Positions 1 through 8,646 of a stretch of 46,801 nucleotides of DNA are shown one piece after another; within the stretch, counting starts at the first letter, position 1, and each line of letters opens with the position of its first letter. A program made the position numbers and the translations under genes. This DNA comes from Oscillospiraceae bacterium (GTDB taxonomy: Bacteria > Bacillota > Clostridia > Oscillospirales > Ruminococcaceae). The notes below the pieces were generated by a model that did no database searches, had not been told where the DNA came from, and worked only from the letters and a program-made list of their open reading frames with translations. The stretch covers positions 1 through 46,801 of the forward strand of contig JAKSPK010000015.1 in the NCBI GenBank assembly GCA_024404875.1. Reading direction: 5' to 3'.

Positions 1-42
1 GTTTCCAGCGGATCTCCGTCCACAGATCAGAATCAAGCCTGC

Positions 43-771
43 TTACATTTTATCGGCTTTTGCAGCGGCTTCTTCGAGCGTCATGTTGTAGAACATTCCG
101 GCGGCAAGCAGTCTGCCGGATTTTGGCTGCTCAATGAATGCGCCGACGATGACGCCGGGCAGCGCGGATTCCGGTGCATTCGGTGCGTGCGGTCCGCCGA
201 GATCAGTCCGGCACCAGCCGGGATCGGTCAGATTGATGGCAACCCCTGTGCCCTCAAGCTTTGAGCCAAGGTCAATCGTGACCTTATCGAGTGCGGCCTT
301 GCTGGCGGAATAGCCTGCCTGCTCCGGTTCGAGCCGGATGCCGCTGGTCGTATTGACCACTCTGCCGAAACCGCGCTCGATCATCTTTGGAATGAAGTGA
401 TAGCAGAGCATCATCGGCGAGACCGTGTTGATCTGGAAGCTCGTCATGTAATCGCTGACGGGCGTCTGCCAGTAATCGGAACGATAGGCGATCTGCACAC
501 CGGCATTGTTCAGGATGACATCGACCGGTACGCCGAGCGCGTCGATCTCCGCAATGGCCTGCTCCACGGACTTTGCATCCGCGAGATCGCAGGCGACCTC
601 ATAAACCCGGACGCTTTCCGAGAGCACCGCTGCGAGCGGCGCAGTGTGCTGTTTGTCACGGCTGAGCAAGATCAAATTGCAGCCGTGTTCTGCGAGCGCT
701 TCTGCGGCGAGTTTGCCGATGCCACGGCTTGCACCGGTGACGAGCGCCCATTTTCCTTTCAGATTCAACAT
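43..771 (-). CDS. SDR family NAD(P)-dependent oxidoreductase
   Basis: A 242-residue classical short-chain dehydrogenase/reductase, the normal length for the family. Visible motifs are the N-terminal cofactor-binding TGASRGIG (residues 12-19), the structural NNAG near residue 90 and the catalytic YSASK. Together these give the Rossmann fold with the Tyr-Lys pair. Members reduce or oxidise carbonyl/alcohol groups on small substrates, and the substrate cannot be read from the sequence. There is no signal peptide, so it is cytosolic. The start is supported by a GGAGAGGG ribosome binding site just upstream and by a sigma-A promoter at 836-864. It diverges from the amino acid transporter genes and seems monocistronic. 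The 42 bases downstream to the window edge show nothing further. The family call is certain; the reaction is unknown. Confidence 0.9.
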   Translation of the reverse strand: MLNLKGKWALVTGASRGIGKLAAEALAEHGCNLILLSRDKQHTAPLAAVLSESVRVYEVACDLADAKSVEQAIAEIDALGVPVDVILNNAGVQIAYRSDYWQTPVSDYMTSFQINTVSPMMLCYHFIPKMIERGFGRVVNTTSGIRLEPEQAGYSASKAALDKVTIDLGSKLEGTGVAINLTDPGWCRTDLGGPHAPNAPESALPGVIVGAFIEQPKSGRLLAAGMFYNMTLEEAAAKADKM

Positions 772-835
772 AAAACCCTCTCCTTTTCATGTGATCCGTA
801 TTTCGGTGCATTTATGACAATACACCGATAAAGGT

Positions 836-864
836 ATCATAACATAAATCGCGCAAAATGTCAA
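836..864 (-). promoter_or_regulatory. Promoter of the SDR gene
   Basis: On the minus strand there is a perfect -35 TTGACA (complement of 859-864) and a -10 TATGAT (complement of 836-841), separated by 17 bp. It lies about 65 bp upstream of the SDR start codon. Confidence 0.7.
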
Positions 865-909
865 CTGTTCCGCATCTTTTGCACGACGAAAAACATCTGG
901 AAAGAGCTA

Positions 910-938
910 TTGCTTTTTCTGCGATAATGTGGTAAAAT
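910..938 (+). promoter_or_regulatory. Promoter of the amino acid ABC transporter operon
   Basis: -35 TTGCTT (910-915), 17 bp spacer, -10 TAAAAT (933-938) preceded by TGG. The spacer closely resembles that of the promoter at 28520-28548. It lies about 45 bp before the chosen TTG start. Confidence 0.7.
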
Positions 939-983
939 GATAATATGAGAATACTGTTTTTTGACAGAAAGGAAGCGATCATT

Positions 984-3224
984 TTGAAATTGCGGAGCAT
1001 TGCGGCCGCATGGACGGCAGGACTTATGATGACAGGACTTTGTACCGGACTGATCGGCGGAATCACGGTCTCTGCGGCGCAAAAATTTACTGTCGGTTTT
1101 GACGCGGAGTTTCCGCCTTACGGCTATCAGGATGAATCCGGCGAATATGTCGGCTTCGATCTTTCGCTGGCTGAGGAGGTTTGCAGACGGCGCGGCTGGG
1201 AGCTGGTGAAAACACCGATCGAGTGGAATTCCAAGGACCTCGAACTCGAGACCGGTGCCATCGACTGCATCTGGAACGGCTTTACGATCAACGGCAGAGA
1301 GGACAGCTATACATGGACGGTGCCGTATGTCGATAATTCGCAGGTTGCGGTCGTGCGGAAGGATTCCAGTGTCAGCAGCCTGGACGATCTGAAAGGCAGG
1401 ATTGTTGCAGTGCAGGCAGACAGCTCGGCGCTGGCGGCATTCACCGGTGAGGATGCTGAGGAAAAGAATATCGAGCTTGCAAAGCAGTTCAAGGAGCTTC
1501 AGCAGGTCGGTGATTATAATAGTGCATTTCTGAATCTCGAAAGCGGCGCGGTCGATGCTGTCTGCATGGACATCGGTGTAGCAAAATACGAAATGGAAAA
1601 GCGCGGCGATAACTTCAAAATGCTGGACGAGCATATCTCTTCGGAGGAATATGGCGTCGGTTTCCTCAAAGGCAATACCGAGCTGCGTGATCAGGTGCAG
1701 GATACGCTCTATGAAATGGTGAACGATAACACCTTCACTCAGATCGCTGCGGACTGGGGACTCTCCGATGCAGTCTGCCTCAATGCATCTGTTTCGGCAA
1801 CTGAGAATGACAGCCGCACGATCTTCACGGTTGGTTTTGATGCAGAGTTCCCGCCCTATGGCTATCAGGACGAATCCGGCGAATATGTCGGCTTTGATCT
1901 TTCGCTGGCAGAGGAGGTCTGCAAGCGACGCGGCTGGGAGCTGGTCAAGCAGCCGATTGATTGGAATTCCAAGGATATGGAGCTGGAGACCGGTGCGATC
2001 GACTGCATCTGGAACGGATTTACGATCAATGGCAGAGAAGACAGCTATACATGGTCGAGCGCATATATTGACAATTCGCAGGTTGTTGTTGTGCGAATCG
2101 ATTCCGATATCCGCGGGATCGGCGATCTGAGCGGAAAAACAGTCGCAGTGCAGGCAGACAGTTCCGCGCTGGCGGCATTCACCGGCGAGGATGCCGAGGA
2201 AAAGAACATCGAGCTTGCAAAGAGCTTCAAGGAGCTTCAGCAGGTCGGCGATTACAACAGTGCATTTCTGAATCTCGAAAGCGGCGCGGTTGATGCGGTC
2301 TGCATGGACATCGGCGTTGCAAAATATGAGATCGAGAAGCGCGAGGGCTTCCGGAAGCTGGATGAGACTGTGTCCTCGGAGGTCTACGGCATCGGCTTCC
2401 TCAAGGGCAATACGGCGCTGCGCGATCAGGTCGAATCCACGCTCATGGAAATGCTCAAAGACGGCACCTTTATGCAGATCGCCGAGAAATGGGGACTGGA
2501 GGAAAGTGTCTGTCTGACTACGGAAAGCAGCAATACCACGGATGAAAAGACCGTGGAAGAGGTATCGTTCCCGGAAAAGCTGCTGAGCATCTGCAAACAA
2601 CTGCTGCGCGGTGTCGGTGCATCGTTCGCGATCTTCTTCCTGACACTGCTGTTCTCACTTCCGCTCGGTCTGCTGATTGCAGCGGGCAGAATGAGCCGCT
2701 TCAAACCGCTGCGCTGGCTTGTCTCGGTCTATATCTCGATCGTCCGCGGAACGCCGCTGATGCTGCAATTACTGGTCGTATTCTTCGGCCCATACTATCT
2801 GTTCCGGATGCAGACATCCGCATCATACCGCTTCTATGCGGTTGTCATCGGTTTCACGCTGAACTATGCGGCGTATTTCGCAGAGATCTATCGCTCCGGC
2901 ATTCAGGCAGTCCCGAAGGGGCAGTATGAAGCGAGCGCGATCCTCGGCTACAGCGGAATGCAGCGCTTCTTCCGGATTATCTTCCCGCAGATGGTCAAGA
3001 ATATCATTCCTTCGGTGACAAACGAGGTCATTACGCTGGTCAAAGATACCTCGCTTGCATTCGCGATCTCTTATACGGAAATGTTTACGCTGGCGAAGCA
3101 GGTCGCCGCAGCAGAGGCAACGATCATGCCGCTGTTCATTGCAGGTTTGTTCTATTATGTGTTTAATGCGATCGTAGCCTTTGTCATGGACCGCATTGAG
3201 AAGAAACTGAACTATTTCAGATAA
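984..3224 (+). CDS. Amino acid ABC transporter: two tandem substrate-binding domains fused to the permease (GlnP-like)
   Basis: A membrane importer subunit of about 746 residues. An upstream ATG at 945 is in frame, but the TTG at 984 is preferred: it has an AGAAAGGAAG Shine-Dalgarno at the right distance and opens directly into a Lys-positive, hydrophobic signal segment ending near TVSA. Order: signal segment (1-33), substrate-binding domain 1 (about 35-275), domain 2 (about 281-520), then a permease domain (about 535-745) with several membrane helices and the EAA-type loop EASAILGYSGMQRFF. The two binding domains are near copies, both beginning FTVGFDAEFPPYGYQ, and are repeated at DNA level with a 738 bp period. 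This is the architecture of GlnP of lactococci, a polar or acidic amino acid importer. It is followed 12 bp later by its ATPase. The type of substrate is inferred from the family. Confidence 0.92.
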   Translation: MKLRSIAAAWTAGLMMTGLCTGLIGGITVSAAQKFTVGFDAEFPPYGYQDESGEYVGFDLSLAEEVCRRRGWELVKTPIEWNSKDLELETGAIDCIWNGFTINGREDSYTWTVPYVDNSQVAVVRKDSSVSSLDDLKGRIVAVQADSSALAAFTGEDAEEKNIELAKQFKELQQVGDYNSAFLNLESGAVDAVCMDIGVAKYEMEKRGDNFKMLDEHISSEEYGVGFLKGNTELRDQVQDTLYEMVNDNTFTQIAADWGLSDAVCLNASVSATENDSRTIFTVGFDAEFPPYGYQDESGEYVGFDLSLAEEVCKRRGWELVKQPIDWNSKDMELETGAIDCIWNGFTINGREDSYTWSSAYIDNSQVVVVRIDSDIRGIGDLSGKTVAVQADSSALAAFTGEDAEEKNIELAKSFKELQQVGDYNSAFLNLESGAVDAVCMDIGVAKYEIEKREGFRKLDETVSSEVYGIGFLKGNTALRDQVESTLMEMLKDGTFMQIAEKWGLEESVCLTTESSNTTDEKTVEEVSFPEKLLSICKQLLRGVGASFAIFFLTLLFSLPLGLLIAAGRMSRFKPLRWLVSVYISIVRGTPLMLQLLVVFFGPYYLFRMQTSASYRFYAVVIGFTLNYAAYFAEIYRSGIQAVPKGQYEASAILGYSGMQRFFRIIFPQMVKNIIPSVTNEVITLVKDTSLAFAISYTEMFTLAKQVAAAEATIMPLFIAGLFYYVFNAIVAFVMDRIEKKLNYFR
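1086..2510 (+). repeat. In-gene tandem duplication of the substrate-binding domain
   Basis: The segment beginning at 1086 recurs from 1824 (offset 738 bp, 246 codons). Long blocks are almost identical in both protein and DNA, for example the stretch encoding ADSSALAAFTGEDAEEKNIE. Differences cluster in the loop after SYTW and near the end of each domain. Confidence 0.9.
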
Positions 3225-3236
3225 GGGGGAGACAAC

Positions 3237-3998
3237 ATGGAATATTTACTTGAAGTCAAGAATCTCCGCAAGCGTTTCGGCGATCTTGAGGTTCTGAAGG
3301 ATATCAGTATGCGCATCGGCGCGGGTGAGGTCGTTTCGATCCTCGGCCCGTCCGGTTCGGGAAAATCGACATTTCTGCGCTGCCTTTCGATGCTTGAGAC
3401 GGTGGACGGCGGCTCGATGGTCTACTGCGGAAAAAAGGCGGTCATGGAGCAGGACGGTAAACTGCAGTATGCCGGAAAAGAGGACATGACCGAGATCAAG
3501 CGGAGCTTCAGCCTGGTCTTTCAGAATTTCAACCTGTTCCCGCATTTCTCGGTCATGCGGAATATTACGGATGCACCGATCCGTGTACTGAATCGCAGCC
3601 GCGAAGAGGTCATGGAGGAGGCGAAGAAGCTTCTGAAGAAAATGGGGCTTGCGGATAAGGGTGACTATTATCCCTATCAGCTTTCCGGCGGTCAGCAGCA
3701 GCGTGTTGCGATTGCGCGTGCGCTGGCAATGAAGCCCCAAATGCTCTTTTTCGATGAACCGACTTCTGCGCTGGATCCGGAGCTGACAGCTGAGATTCTC
3801 AAGGTCCTGAAGGAGCTGGCAGCGGAGAAGATGACCATGCTGATTGTGACACATGAGATCGACTTTGCACGAAGCGTCTCGAACCATGTTGTGTTCATGG
3901 ACGGCGGCTTGATCGTTGAGGAAGGCGATCCGCGTGATGTCATCGACCATCCGTCCAATGACCGGACGCGGGCGTTCCTGAAAAAGCTGGAGCAGTAA
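3237..3998 (+). CDS. Amino acid ABC transporter ATP-binding protein (GlnQ-like)
   Basis: A 253-residue cytoplasmic ATPase that powers the fused binding-protein/permease encoded just upstream. It shows Walker A GPSGSGKST (residues 37-45), the Q-loop FQNFNLFPH, the ABC signature LSGGQQQR, Walker B MLFFDEPTSALD and the switch His in VTHEI. Length and sequence fit the polar amino acid transporter ATPase group. The gene starts 12 bp after the permease stop, with an AAGGGGGAG ribosome binding site, so the two form one operon. No terminator with a clear T-run was seen after it. Downstream is an imperfect palindrome at 4022-4083. Confidence 0.95.
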   Translation: MEYLLEVKNLRKRFGDLEVLKDISMRIGAGEVVSILGPSGSGKSTFLRCLSMLETVDGGSMVYCGKKAVMEQDGKLQYAGKEDMTEIKRSFSLVFQNFNLFPHFSVMRNITDAPIRVLNRSREEVMEEAKKLLKKMGLADKGDYYPYQLSGGQQQRVAIARALAMKPQMLFFDEPTSALDPELTAEILKVLKELAAEKMTMLIVTHEIDFARSVSNHVVFMDGGLIVEEGDPRDVIDHPSNDRTRAFLKKLEQ

Positions 3999-4021
3999 GT
4001 CAGTGCATATTTTGCAATTCA

Positions 4022-4083
4022 GGCATCATCGCACAAAGCCCTCCTAACAGCTTAGCAACGCATTTGCTTTGTGCAGTATTGCC
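4022..4083. repeat. Intergenic imperfect palindrome, copy A of a short inverted-repeat family
   Basis: Left arm 4022-4038 and right arm 4067-4083 are inverted copies, with a perfect 8 bp core (GCACAAAG / CTTTGTGC) and partial match outside it (ends GGCA...TGCC). The left part resembles 21783-21815, and the outer arm resembles the perfect hairpin at 43869-43906. It may act as a transcript-end hairpin for the transporter operon, but no T-run follows. Confidence 0.55.
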
Positions 4084-4197
4084 AAAAGAATTTTAGATTA
4101 AATTCAGGTTTCTATGGTACAATCGTGTTATAAGGGGAAATATCTGGCCGATACAAACAGTGGGCATCCGAATGTCATGAAAACAAGGAGGATCATC

Positions 4198-6954
4198 ATG
4201 AAACAGTATCACAATGCGCGGCGCATTTTTGCCGCAGCACTTGGCGCATTCCTCATCGTGAGCAATGCCGCGGCCGTAGTGCCGGCGGTCAGCGCGGCGG
4301 AGGCAGTCGTCATCAACGAAGTTTGCACGAAGAATTCCACACTCGCTGCACCGGACGGACAGTTTTACGATTATGTGGAGCTATATAATACGACCGGCAG
4401 TCCGGTCAGCATCGGCGGCTGGACTCTGAGCGATGATCCGGCTGATCCGGCACGCTACCGCATTCCGGACGGCATATCTGTCCCTGCGAACGGCTTTTAT
4501 GTCATCTACTGCGGCGTGGTCGAAGGCACGGAGGGTGCGGCGTTCGGCCTTTCCAAGGACGGTGAAACGCTGACACTGAGCAATGCGGACGGTGCCGCAG
4601 CGGAAACCGTCGAGGTTCCTGCGCTCGCATCAGACAATGCTTACGGTCGTATTCCGGACGGGGGCGAGCAGTTCGGCATTCTTTCACAGCTCAGCCCCGG
4701 CAGCGGCAATCACGCAGAGCAGGCAACAGTTACGGTCAAGGCACCGGAGTTTTCAAAAGAGAGCGGTTTCTATAACGACAGCTTTGAGCTGATGCTGACT
4801 GCGCCAGAGGGCTGTACGGTCTATTATACGCTTGACGGCAGCGATCCGACGGTATCTTCGGAGCGGTACAATCAGCCGATCCGCGTATACGACAGAACAT
4901 CCGAAGCGAATGTGTATTCCGCAGTTACGGATATCGCGGAAGGCTACAGAGCGCCGTCGAGACCGGTCGACAAGGCGATGATCGTCCGTGCGGCAGCTGT
5001 TGATGCGAATGGCAATATCAGCGAAATCATCACAAAGTCCTATTTCATCGGCTATGCGCAGAACGATTATGCGATGAATATGCGCGTAATCTCGCTCGTC
5101 ACCGATCCGGATAATCTGTTCGACCGCGAAAAGGGAATCTATGTCCGCGGCAAGGTCTATGAGGACTGGCGGAGTGATCCGTCTGCGGATCACTCGCTGC
5201 AATCGTGGGAACAGCCTGGAAATTATACGCAGTCCGGCATGGAATGGGAGCGCCCGGCGAATATTACCGTCTTTGAGAATGGTCAGGCAGCCTATAATGC
5301 GAATATCGGCATCCGTATGCACGGCGGCGCAACGCGTTCTGCTTCACAGAAGAGCTTTAAGCTCTATGCCCGTCTGGATTACGGAACCCGCAAAATGGAA
5401 TACGATTTCTTCAATGGTGAGCTGAAAAACATCAAGGGCAAGGTAATCGACTCCTTTGATAAGCTTATGCTGCGTAACGGCGGCAACGACGATAAGGCAA
5501 AGGTGCGTGACCGCCTGAATCAGGAAATGGTCGAAGACCGTGCATTCGGTACGCAGAAGCAGACCGAATGCGTCGTGTTCATCGACGGCGAATTCTGGGG
5601 TACATATAATATTGTCGAGAAGATCGGCAAGGAATACATCGCGGACCATTACAAGGTCAAGGAGGATTCGGTCTGCATGATCAAGACCGATGAGCTGGAG
5701 GACGGCACCAGTCAGGGCTTTGCAGATTATGAGGCACTGAAGGCACTTGCGAATTCCGGTAATTTCGGCGATGCGGCATTCTATGAGAGTTTTTGCAAGC
5801 TCGTTGATATCGACAGCTATACGCAATATATGGCAGCCGAGTTCTTCATCGGAAACAGCGATTTCGGCGACAATAACTATGCGCTCTGGAAAACCGAATC
5901 GGTCGATGATACAAAGCAGTATGCGGATGGAAAATGGCGTTTTCTGATGTTCGATACAGAATACGGTCAGGGACTTTATAATCAGAGTAATTCCAGCACC
6001 AGCACTTTCGATACGCTGCGCCGGAAAGACTGCTGGATGTCGAAACTGTTCTTCGGCTTGTTTGATGCGAATGATGCTTTTCGTGAGGCATTTACCCGCG
6101 CATATTTTGATCTCTGTAACGAGAATTACCGCTCTGACCGCGTGTTGCAGAGACTGACAGAATTGCAGGAGCTCTATACGCCGTCTATGATTGATACCTA
6201 TACGCGCTTTGCTTATTCCAGCGGCGGATGGGGATTCCCCGACTGGGGCGGCCAGGGACAGAACGGATCGAACACTGCCCTTAATAACGAATTCAATACG
6301 ATCAGAAGCTTCTGGCAGGAACGCGCATCGAGAGCTGGTCAGCTTCTGGTCTCAGCATCACGGAATAAGGTCAGCGGCGAGACAATCCGCGTGACCGTGA
6401 ACAATTCCGCAGAGCAGGGGACGGTCGGCTTCAATACGCTGGTGCTTGGCTGCGAAAACGGCGCGTGGTCGGGAAGCTATCCGAAGAATCTTCCGCTGAC
6501 GCTGAATGCAGAGCCGAAGGAGGGCTATGCATTCTCCGAATGGAAGGTCACCGGCGCGGACTATGCCGAAGGCAATGCCCAGACCGCATCTGCCGTGATC
6601 GTTCCGGGCGGCGGAGAAGTAACAGTCGAGGCTGTCTATGTGCTGGATGAACAGCAGCCGACAGATCCGCCTGAGACAGATACACCTGAAACGGATCCGC
6701 CTGAGACAGATACGCCCGAGACGGACCCGCCCCAGATCGAAAACAAGCTGCTTCTGGGAGATGCGGATTGCAGTGGTGAAGTCGATGTCTCGGATGCGGT
6801 CATGATCGCTCGGTTTGCAACCGAGGACAGAGATTGCAAGATTACCGAGCAGGGCAAGATGAATGCGGATGTCAACTTCAACAAGCAGGTCGATCTTGAT
6901 GACGGTACGCTCGTTCTGCAATTCGTCGCAAAGCTCATTCTCGATTTTCAGTAA
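4198..6954 (+). CDS. Secreted LTD/CotH-domain protein with C-terminal type I dockerin
   Basis: About 918 residues, exported and probably docked onto a cellulosome. The ATG at 4198 is chosen over the in-frame ATG at 4114 because AAGGAGG sits 6 nt upstream and a clean signal peptide follows (cleavage near residue 34, VSA-AE). Order: lamin-tail-like domain (about 38-140, INEVCTKN and GGWTLSD), a chitobiase-C-like beta domain with YYTLDGSDPT (about 180-290), a CotH kinase-like domain (about 293-720, with MHGGATR, His375, and VRDRLNQEM), a beta-repeat segment, a Thr/Pro/Glu linker of alternating DPPET and DTPET units (about 819-845), and a two-repeat dockerin (about 850-915, GDADCSGEVDVSD and NADVNFNKQVDLDD calcium-binding loops). 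CotH kinases phosphorylate spore-coat proteins; the role of the cellulosomal versions is unresolved. Domain calls are strong; activity is inferred. Confidence 0.92.
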   Translation: MKQYHNARRIFAAALGAFLIVSNAAAVVPAVSAAEAVVINEVCTKNSTLAAPDGQFYDYVELYNTTGSPVSIGGWTLSDDPADPARYRIPDGISVPANGFYVIYCGVVEGTEGAAFGLSKDGETLTLSNADGAAAETVEVPALASDNAYGRIPDGGEQFGILSQLSPGSGNHAEQATVTVKAPEFSKESGFYNDSFELMLTAPEGCTVYYTLDGSDPTVSSERYNQPIRVYDRTSEANVYSAVTDIAEGYRAPSRPVDKAMIVRAAAVDANGNISEIITKSYFIGYAQNDYAMNMRVISLVTDPDNLFDREKGIYVRGKVYEDWRSDPSADHSLQSWEQPGNYTQSGMEWERPANITVFENGQAAYNANIGIRMHGGATRSASQKSFKLYARLDYGTRKMEYDFFNGELKNIKGKVIDSFDKLMLRNGGNDDKAKVRDRLNQEMVEDRAFGTQKQTECVVFIDGEFWGTYNIVEKIGKEYIADHYKVKEDSVCMIKTDELEDGTSQGFADYEALKALANSGNFGDAAFYESFCKLVDIDSYTQYMAAEFFIGNSDFGDNNYALWKTESVDDTKQYADGKWRFLMFDTEYGQGLYNQSNSSTSTFDTLRRKDCWMSKLFFGLFDANDAFREAFTRAYFDLCNENYRSDRVLQRLTELQELYTPSMIDTYTRFAYSSGGWGFPDWGGQGQNGSNTALNNEFNTIRSFWQERASRAGQLLVSASRNKVSGETIRVTVNNSAEQGTVGFNTLVLGCENGAWSGSYPKNLPLTLNAEPKEGYAFSEWKVTGADYAEGNAQTASAVIVPGGGEVTVEAVYVLDEQQPTDPPETDTPETDPPETDTPETDPPQIENKLLLGDADCSGEVDVSDAVMIARFATEDRDCKITEQGKMNADVNFNKQVDLDDGTLVLQFVAKLILDFQ

Positions 6955-6967
6955 ATAATATATCATG

Positions 6968-7010
6968 GAGCTTCCCGGCTGTGTATGAAAGACGGCCGGG
7001 AAGCTCTTTA
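6968..7010 (+). terminator. Intrinsic terminator after the dockerin gene
   Basis: A perfect 12 bp GC-rich stem (GAGCTTCCCGGC 6968-6979 with its complement 6995-7006), a 15 nt loop, then TTTAT. It is placed 14 bp after the stop codon. Confidence 0.85.
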
Positions 7011-7060
7011 TCCGGATGAATGATGTCTGCACCAATCTTTGTATCAGACGCTCAGTATAG

Positions 7061-7089
7061 TTGACTTTTTATGCATTTTGTGGTATGAT
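7061..7089 (+). promoter_or_regulatory. Promoter of the membrane protein gene at 7143
   Basis: -35 TTGACT (7061-7066), 17 bp spacer ending TGTGG, -10 TATGAT (7084-7089). It lies about 54 bp upstream of the chosen GTG start. Confidence 0.75.
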
Positions 7090-7142
7090 ATAAAAGTATA
7101 TGTATGCCCGGAACAGAGCGGGCGGAAAAGGGGAGACCGGCT

Positions 7143-7718
7143 GTGCAAAAGTGCTTCTGCAGCAGTCGGTGTGCGTACATGATGAATAACCGAAATATGA
7201 GCAGCCGTGTCGCACTCGGCGGAATTGTCGCGGCACTCTGCATCGTCATAATGTTCCTGACGGGCGTTCTGCCGGCGCTGTATATCGCCGCACCGATGGC
7301 CGCCGGTCTGCTGATGATCGTTCTGGTCGAGGAGGTCTCGGTCGGCTGGGCATGGCTGACCTATCTGGCCGTGAGTCTGCTCTCACTGATTGTTACCTTT
7401 GACAAGGAAGCCGCACTGATGTTCATTCTGTTCTTCGGCTATTATCCGATGCTCCGGATATGGATCGAGCAGTTCCGTGCAAAACCGCTGAAAACCGCCT
7501 GCAAATTTGCGGTGTTCAATTTCTTTCTCGTTGCGGATTACATCATGACCGTCTATGTGCTCGGCCTGCCGACCTTCGACGATACGGGCAAAGTCATGTA
7601 TGTCATTCTGATTCTCGCATTCAATCTTGTATTCTATTTTTATGAACGCATACTCTCCCGCATGGACTGGTTCTATCATCAGATTTTCGTGCGGAAAGTG
7701 CTCGGCCGCAGACGCTGA
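7143..7718 (+). CDS. Integral membrane protein of unknown function
   Basis: About 191 residues starting at GTG 7143, which has AAGGGGAG 7 nt upstream. An in-frame ATG at 7104 and internal ATGs from 7179 are alternatives. After a short Cys-containing lead the protein has five or six hydrophobic segments: ALGGIVAALCIVIMFLTGVL, ALYIAAPMAAGLLMIVLV, WAWLTYLAVSLLSLIV, AALMFILFFGYYPML, a segment around FFLVADYIMTVYVLG, and VMYVILILAFNLVFYFY. The C-terminus is basic (KVLGRRR). The layout resembles small-molecule uptake S-components of ECF transporters, but I do not recognise a signature and make no functional call. It has its own promoter and is followed 27 bp later by a zinc-ribbon membrane protein, so the two are probably cotranscribed. 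Confidence 0.8.
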   Translation: MQKCFCSSRCAYMMNNRNMSSRVALGGIVAALCIVIMFLTGVLPALYIAAPMAAGLLMIVLVEEVSVGWAWLTYLAVSLLSLIVTFDKEAALMFILFFGYYPMLRIWIEQFRAKPLKTACKFAVFNFFLVADYIMTVYVLGLPTFDDTGKVMYVILILAFNLVFYFYERILSRMDWFYHQIFVRKVLGRRR

Positions 7719-7745
7719 GCAGCAGAAGTGAAAAGGAGTAACACT

Positions 7746-8339
7746 ATGGCAATAAAAACAGTAATATGCCCGTTCTGTGGAACACAGGTTCAGGTGGAAG
7801 AGGGGCAGTATTCCCACTGTCCCACCTGCGCGACTGAGCTGAATACAGCGCCATCGAATGACGGATTTGCATTCGCGCCGCAGGATGTGCCGGCCGCACC
7901 GGAATTGCAGTTTGCGCCGCCGCCTGAACCCGCACCGATGCAGCCGCAGCAGATGCAGATGCCGTTGCAGATGGCCGGTGTTGTCCAGATGCAGCAGCGG
8001 TATTCTCCGGCGCAATTACAGGAGGCGGAGAAGAAGCGCCGGAACTGGACTATTATGAATTGCGGGCTTATGGGTTTTCAGGCGCTGCTCTTTGCATTCG
8101 GCGTGCTGTTTGCATCTATGAACAAGCGTTTCGGGACTCCGATGATCCTGTCATGGCTGCTGACGCTGCCGTTTTTCGCAATTGTATCTGCGATGAAACG
8201 GCCGGATGAAGCATACATCGAAAAGAAGCCGATGAGCAGAATCGTGTACGGCATCCTGTATTTTCTGCTGAGCACAGCGGCGACCGCGACGGTTGGCAGC
8301 ATTCTGTTCGCAATCTTAGCGGGACTGGTCGATCTTTAA
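7746..8339 (+). CDS. Zinc-ribbon membrane protein of unknown function
   Basis: About 197 residues from ATG 7746, preceded by AAAAGGAG; the in-frame ATG at 7728 lacks a site. The N-terminus is a zinc ribbon with two CxxC pairs (CPFCGTQV and CPTCATEL, residues about 8-30). Next is a Pro/Gln/Met-rich flexible linker (about 35-85), then membrane segments near NCGLMGFQALLFAFGVLFA, MILSWLLTLPFFAIVSAM and YGILYFLLSTAATATVGSIL. This zinc-ribbon plus linker plus membrane layout is common in Firmicutes and its function is not established. It probably shares a transcript with the upstream membrane protein. Confidence 0.8.
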   Translation: MAIKTVICPFCGTQVQVEEGQYSHCPTCATELNTAPSNDGFAFAPQDVPAAPELQFAPPPEPAPMQPQQMQMPLQMAGVVQMQQRYSPAQLQEAEKKRRNWTIMNCGLMGFQALLFAFGVLFASMNKRFGTPMILSWLLTLPFFAIVSAMKRPDEAYIEKKPMSRIVYGILYFLLSTAATATVGSILFAILAGLVDL

Positions 8340-8646
8340 TCAGCAGAGGCTTGTTTTGGATGATTCTGTATTCATAGTAACCGGGAAGAATATGAAATTG
8401 CCCAAAAGAATCAAAGGCGAAACAAAGAACAGGCGCAGACTGATACACACTCTTTTGATCCGGGCTTTCTGTTTGCAATGATCTGTTTACCTTATAACCT
8501 TAGTGGTCTGGCTGATAGCTGCACTCTCATACTGAATATGAAGAAGCAGTACTGGCTGTAAAACTGCCTGATAATGCGGAATGCAATTTGAACTGAATCA
8601 CCATTCGCATTGAAATATAAATATTATAAAAAGGAGTTCTTTAATC
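8340..8646. other. Intergenic region before aspS, no recognised feature
   Basis: About 307 bp without a convincing gene. It ends in an AAAAGGAG ribosome binding site for aspS (8628-8635) and becomes AT-rich just before it, which may be the promoter region, but no clean 17 bp-spaced pair was found. No T-box specifier or TGGTACCGCG-type element is present. Confidence 0.5.

Noticed and set aside
861-2600. Long open frame on the minus strand opposite the transporter gene
   Set aside because: It mirrors the duplicated binding-domain gene, has no ribosome binding site or recognisable domain, and the plus-strand protein is unmistakable.
8340-8646. Possible T-box leader before aspS
   Set aside because: The T-box antiterminator sequence and a specifier stem were looked for and not found; the same applies to the region before hisS.
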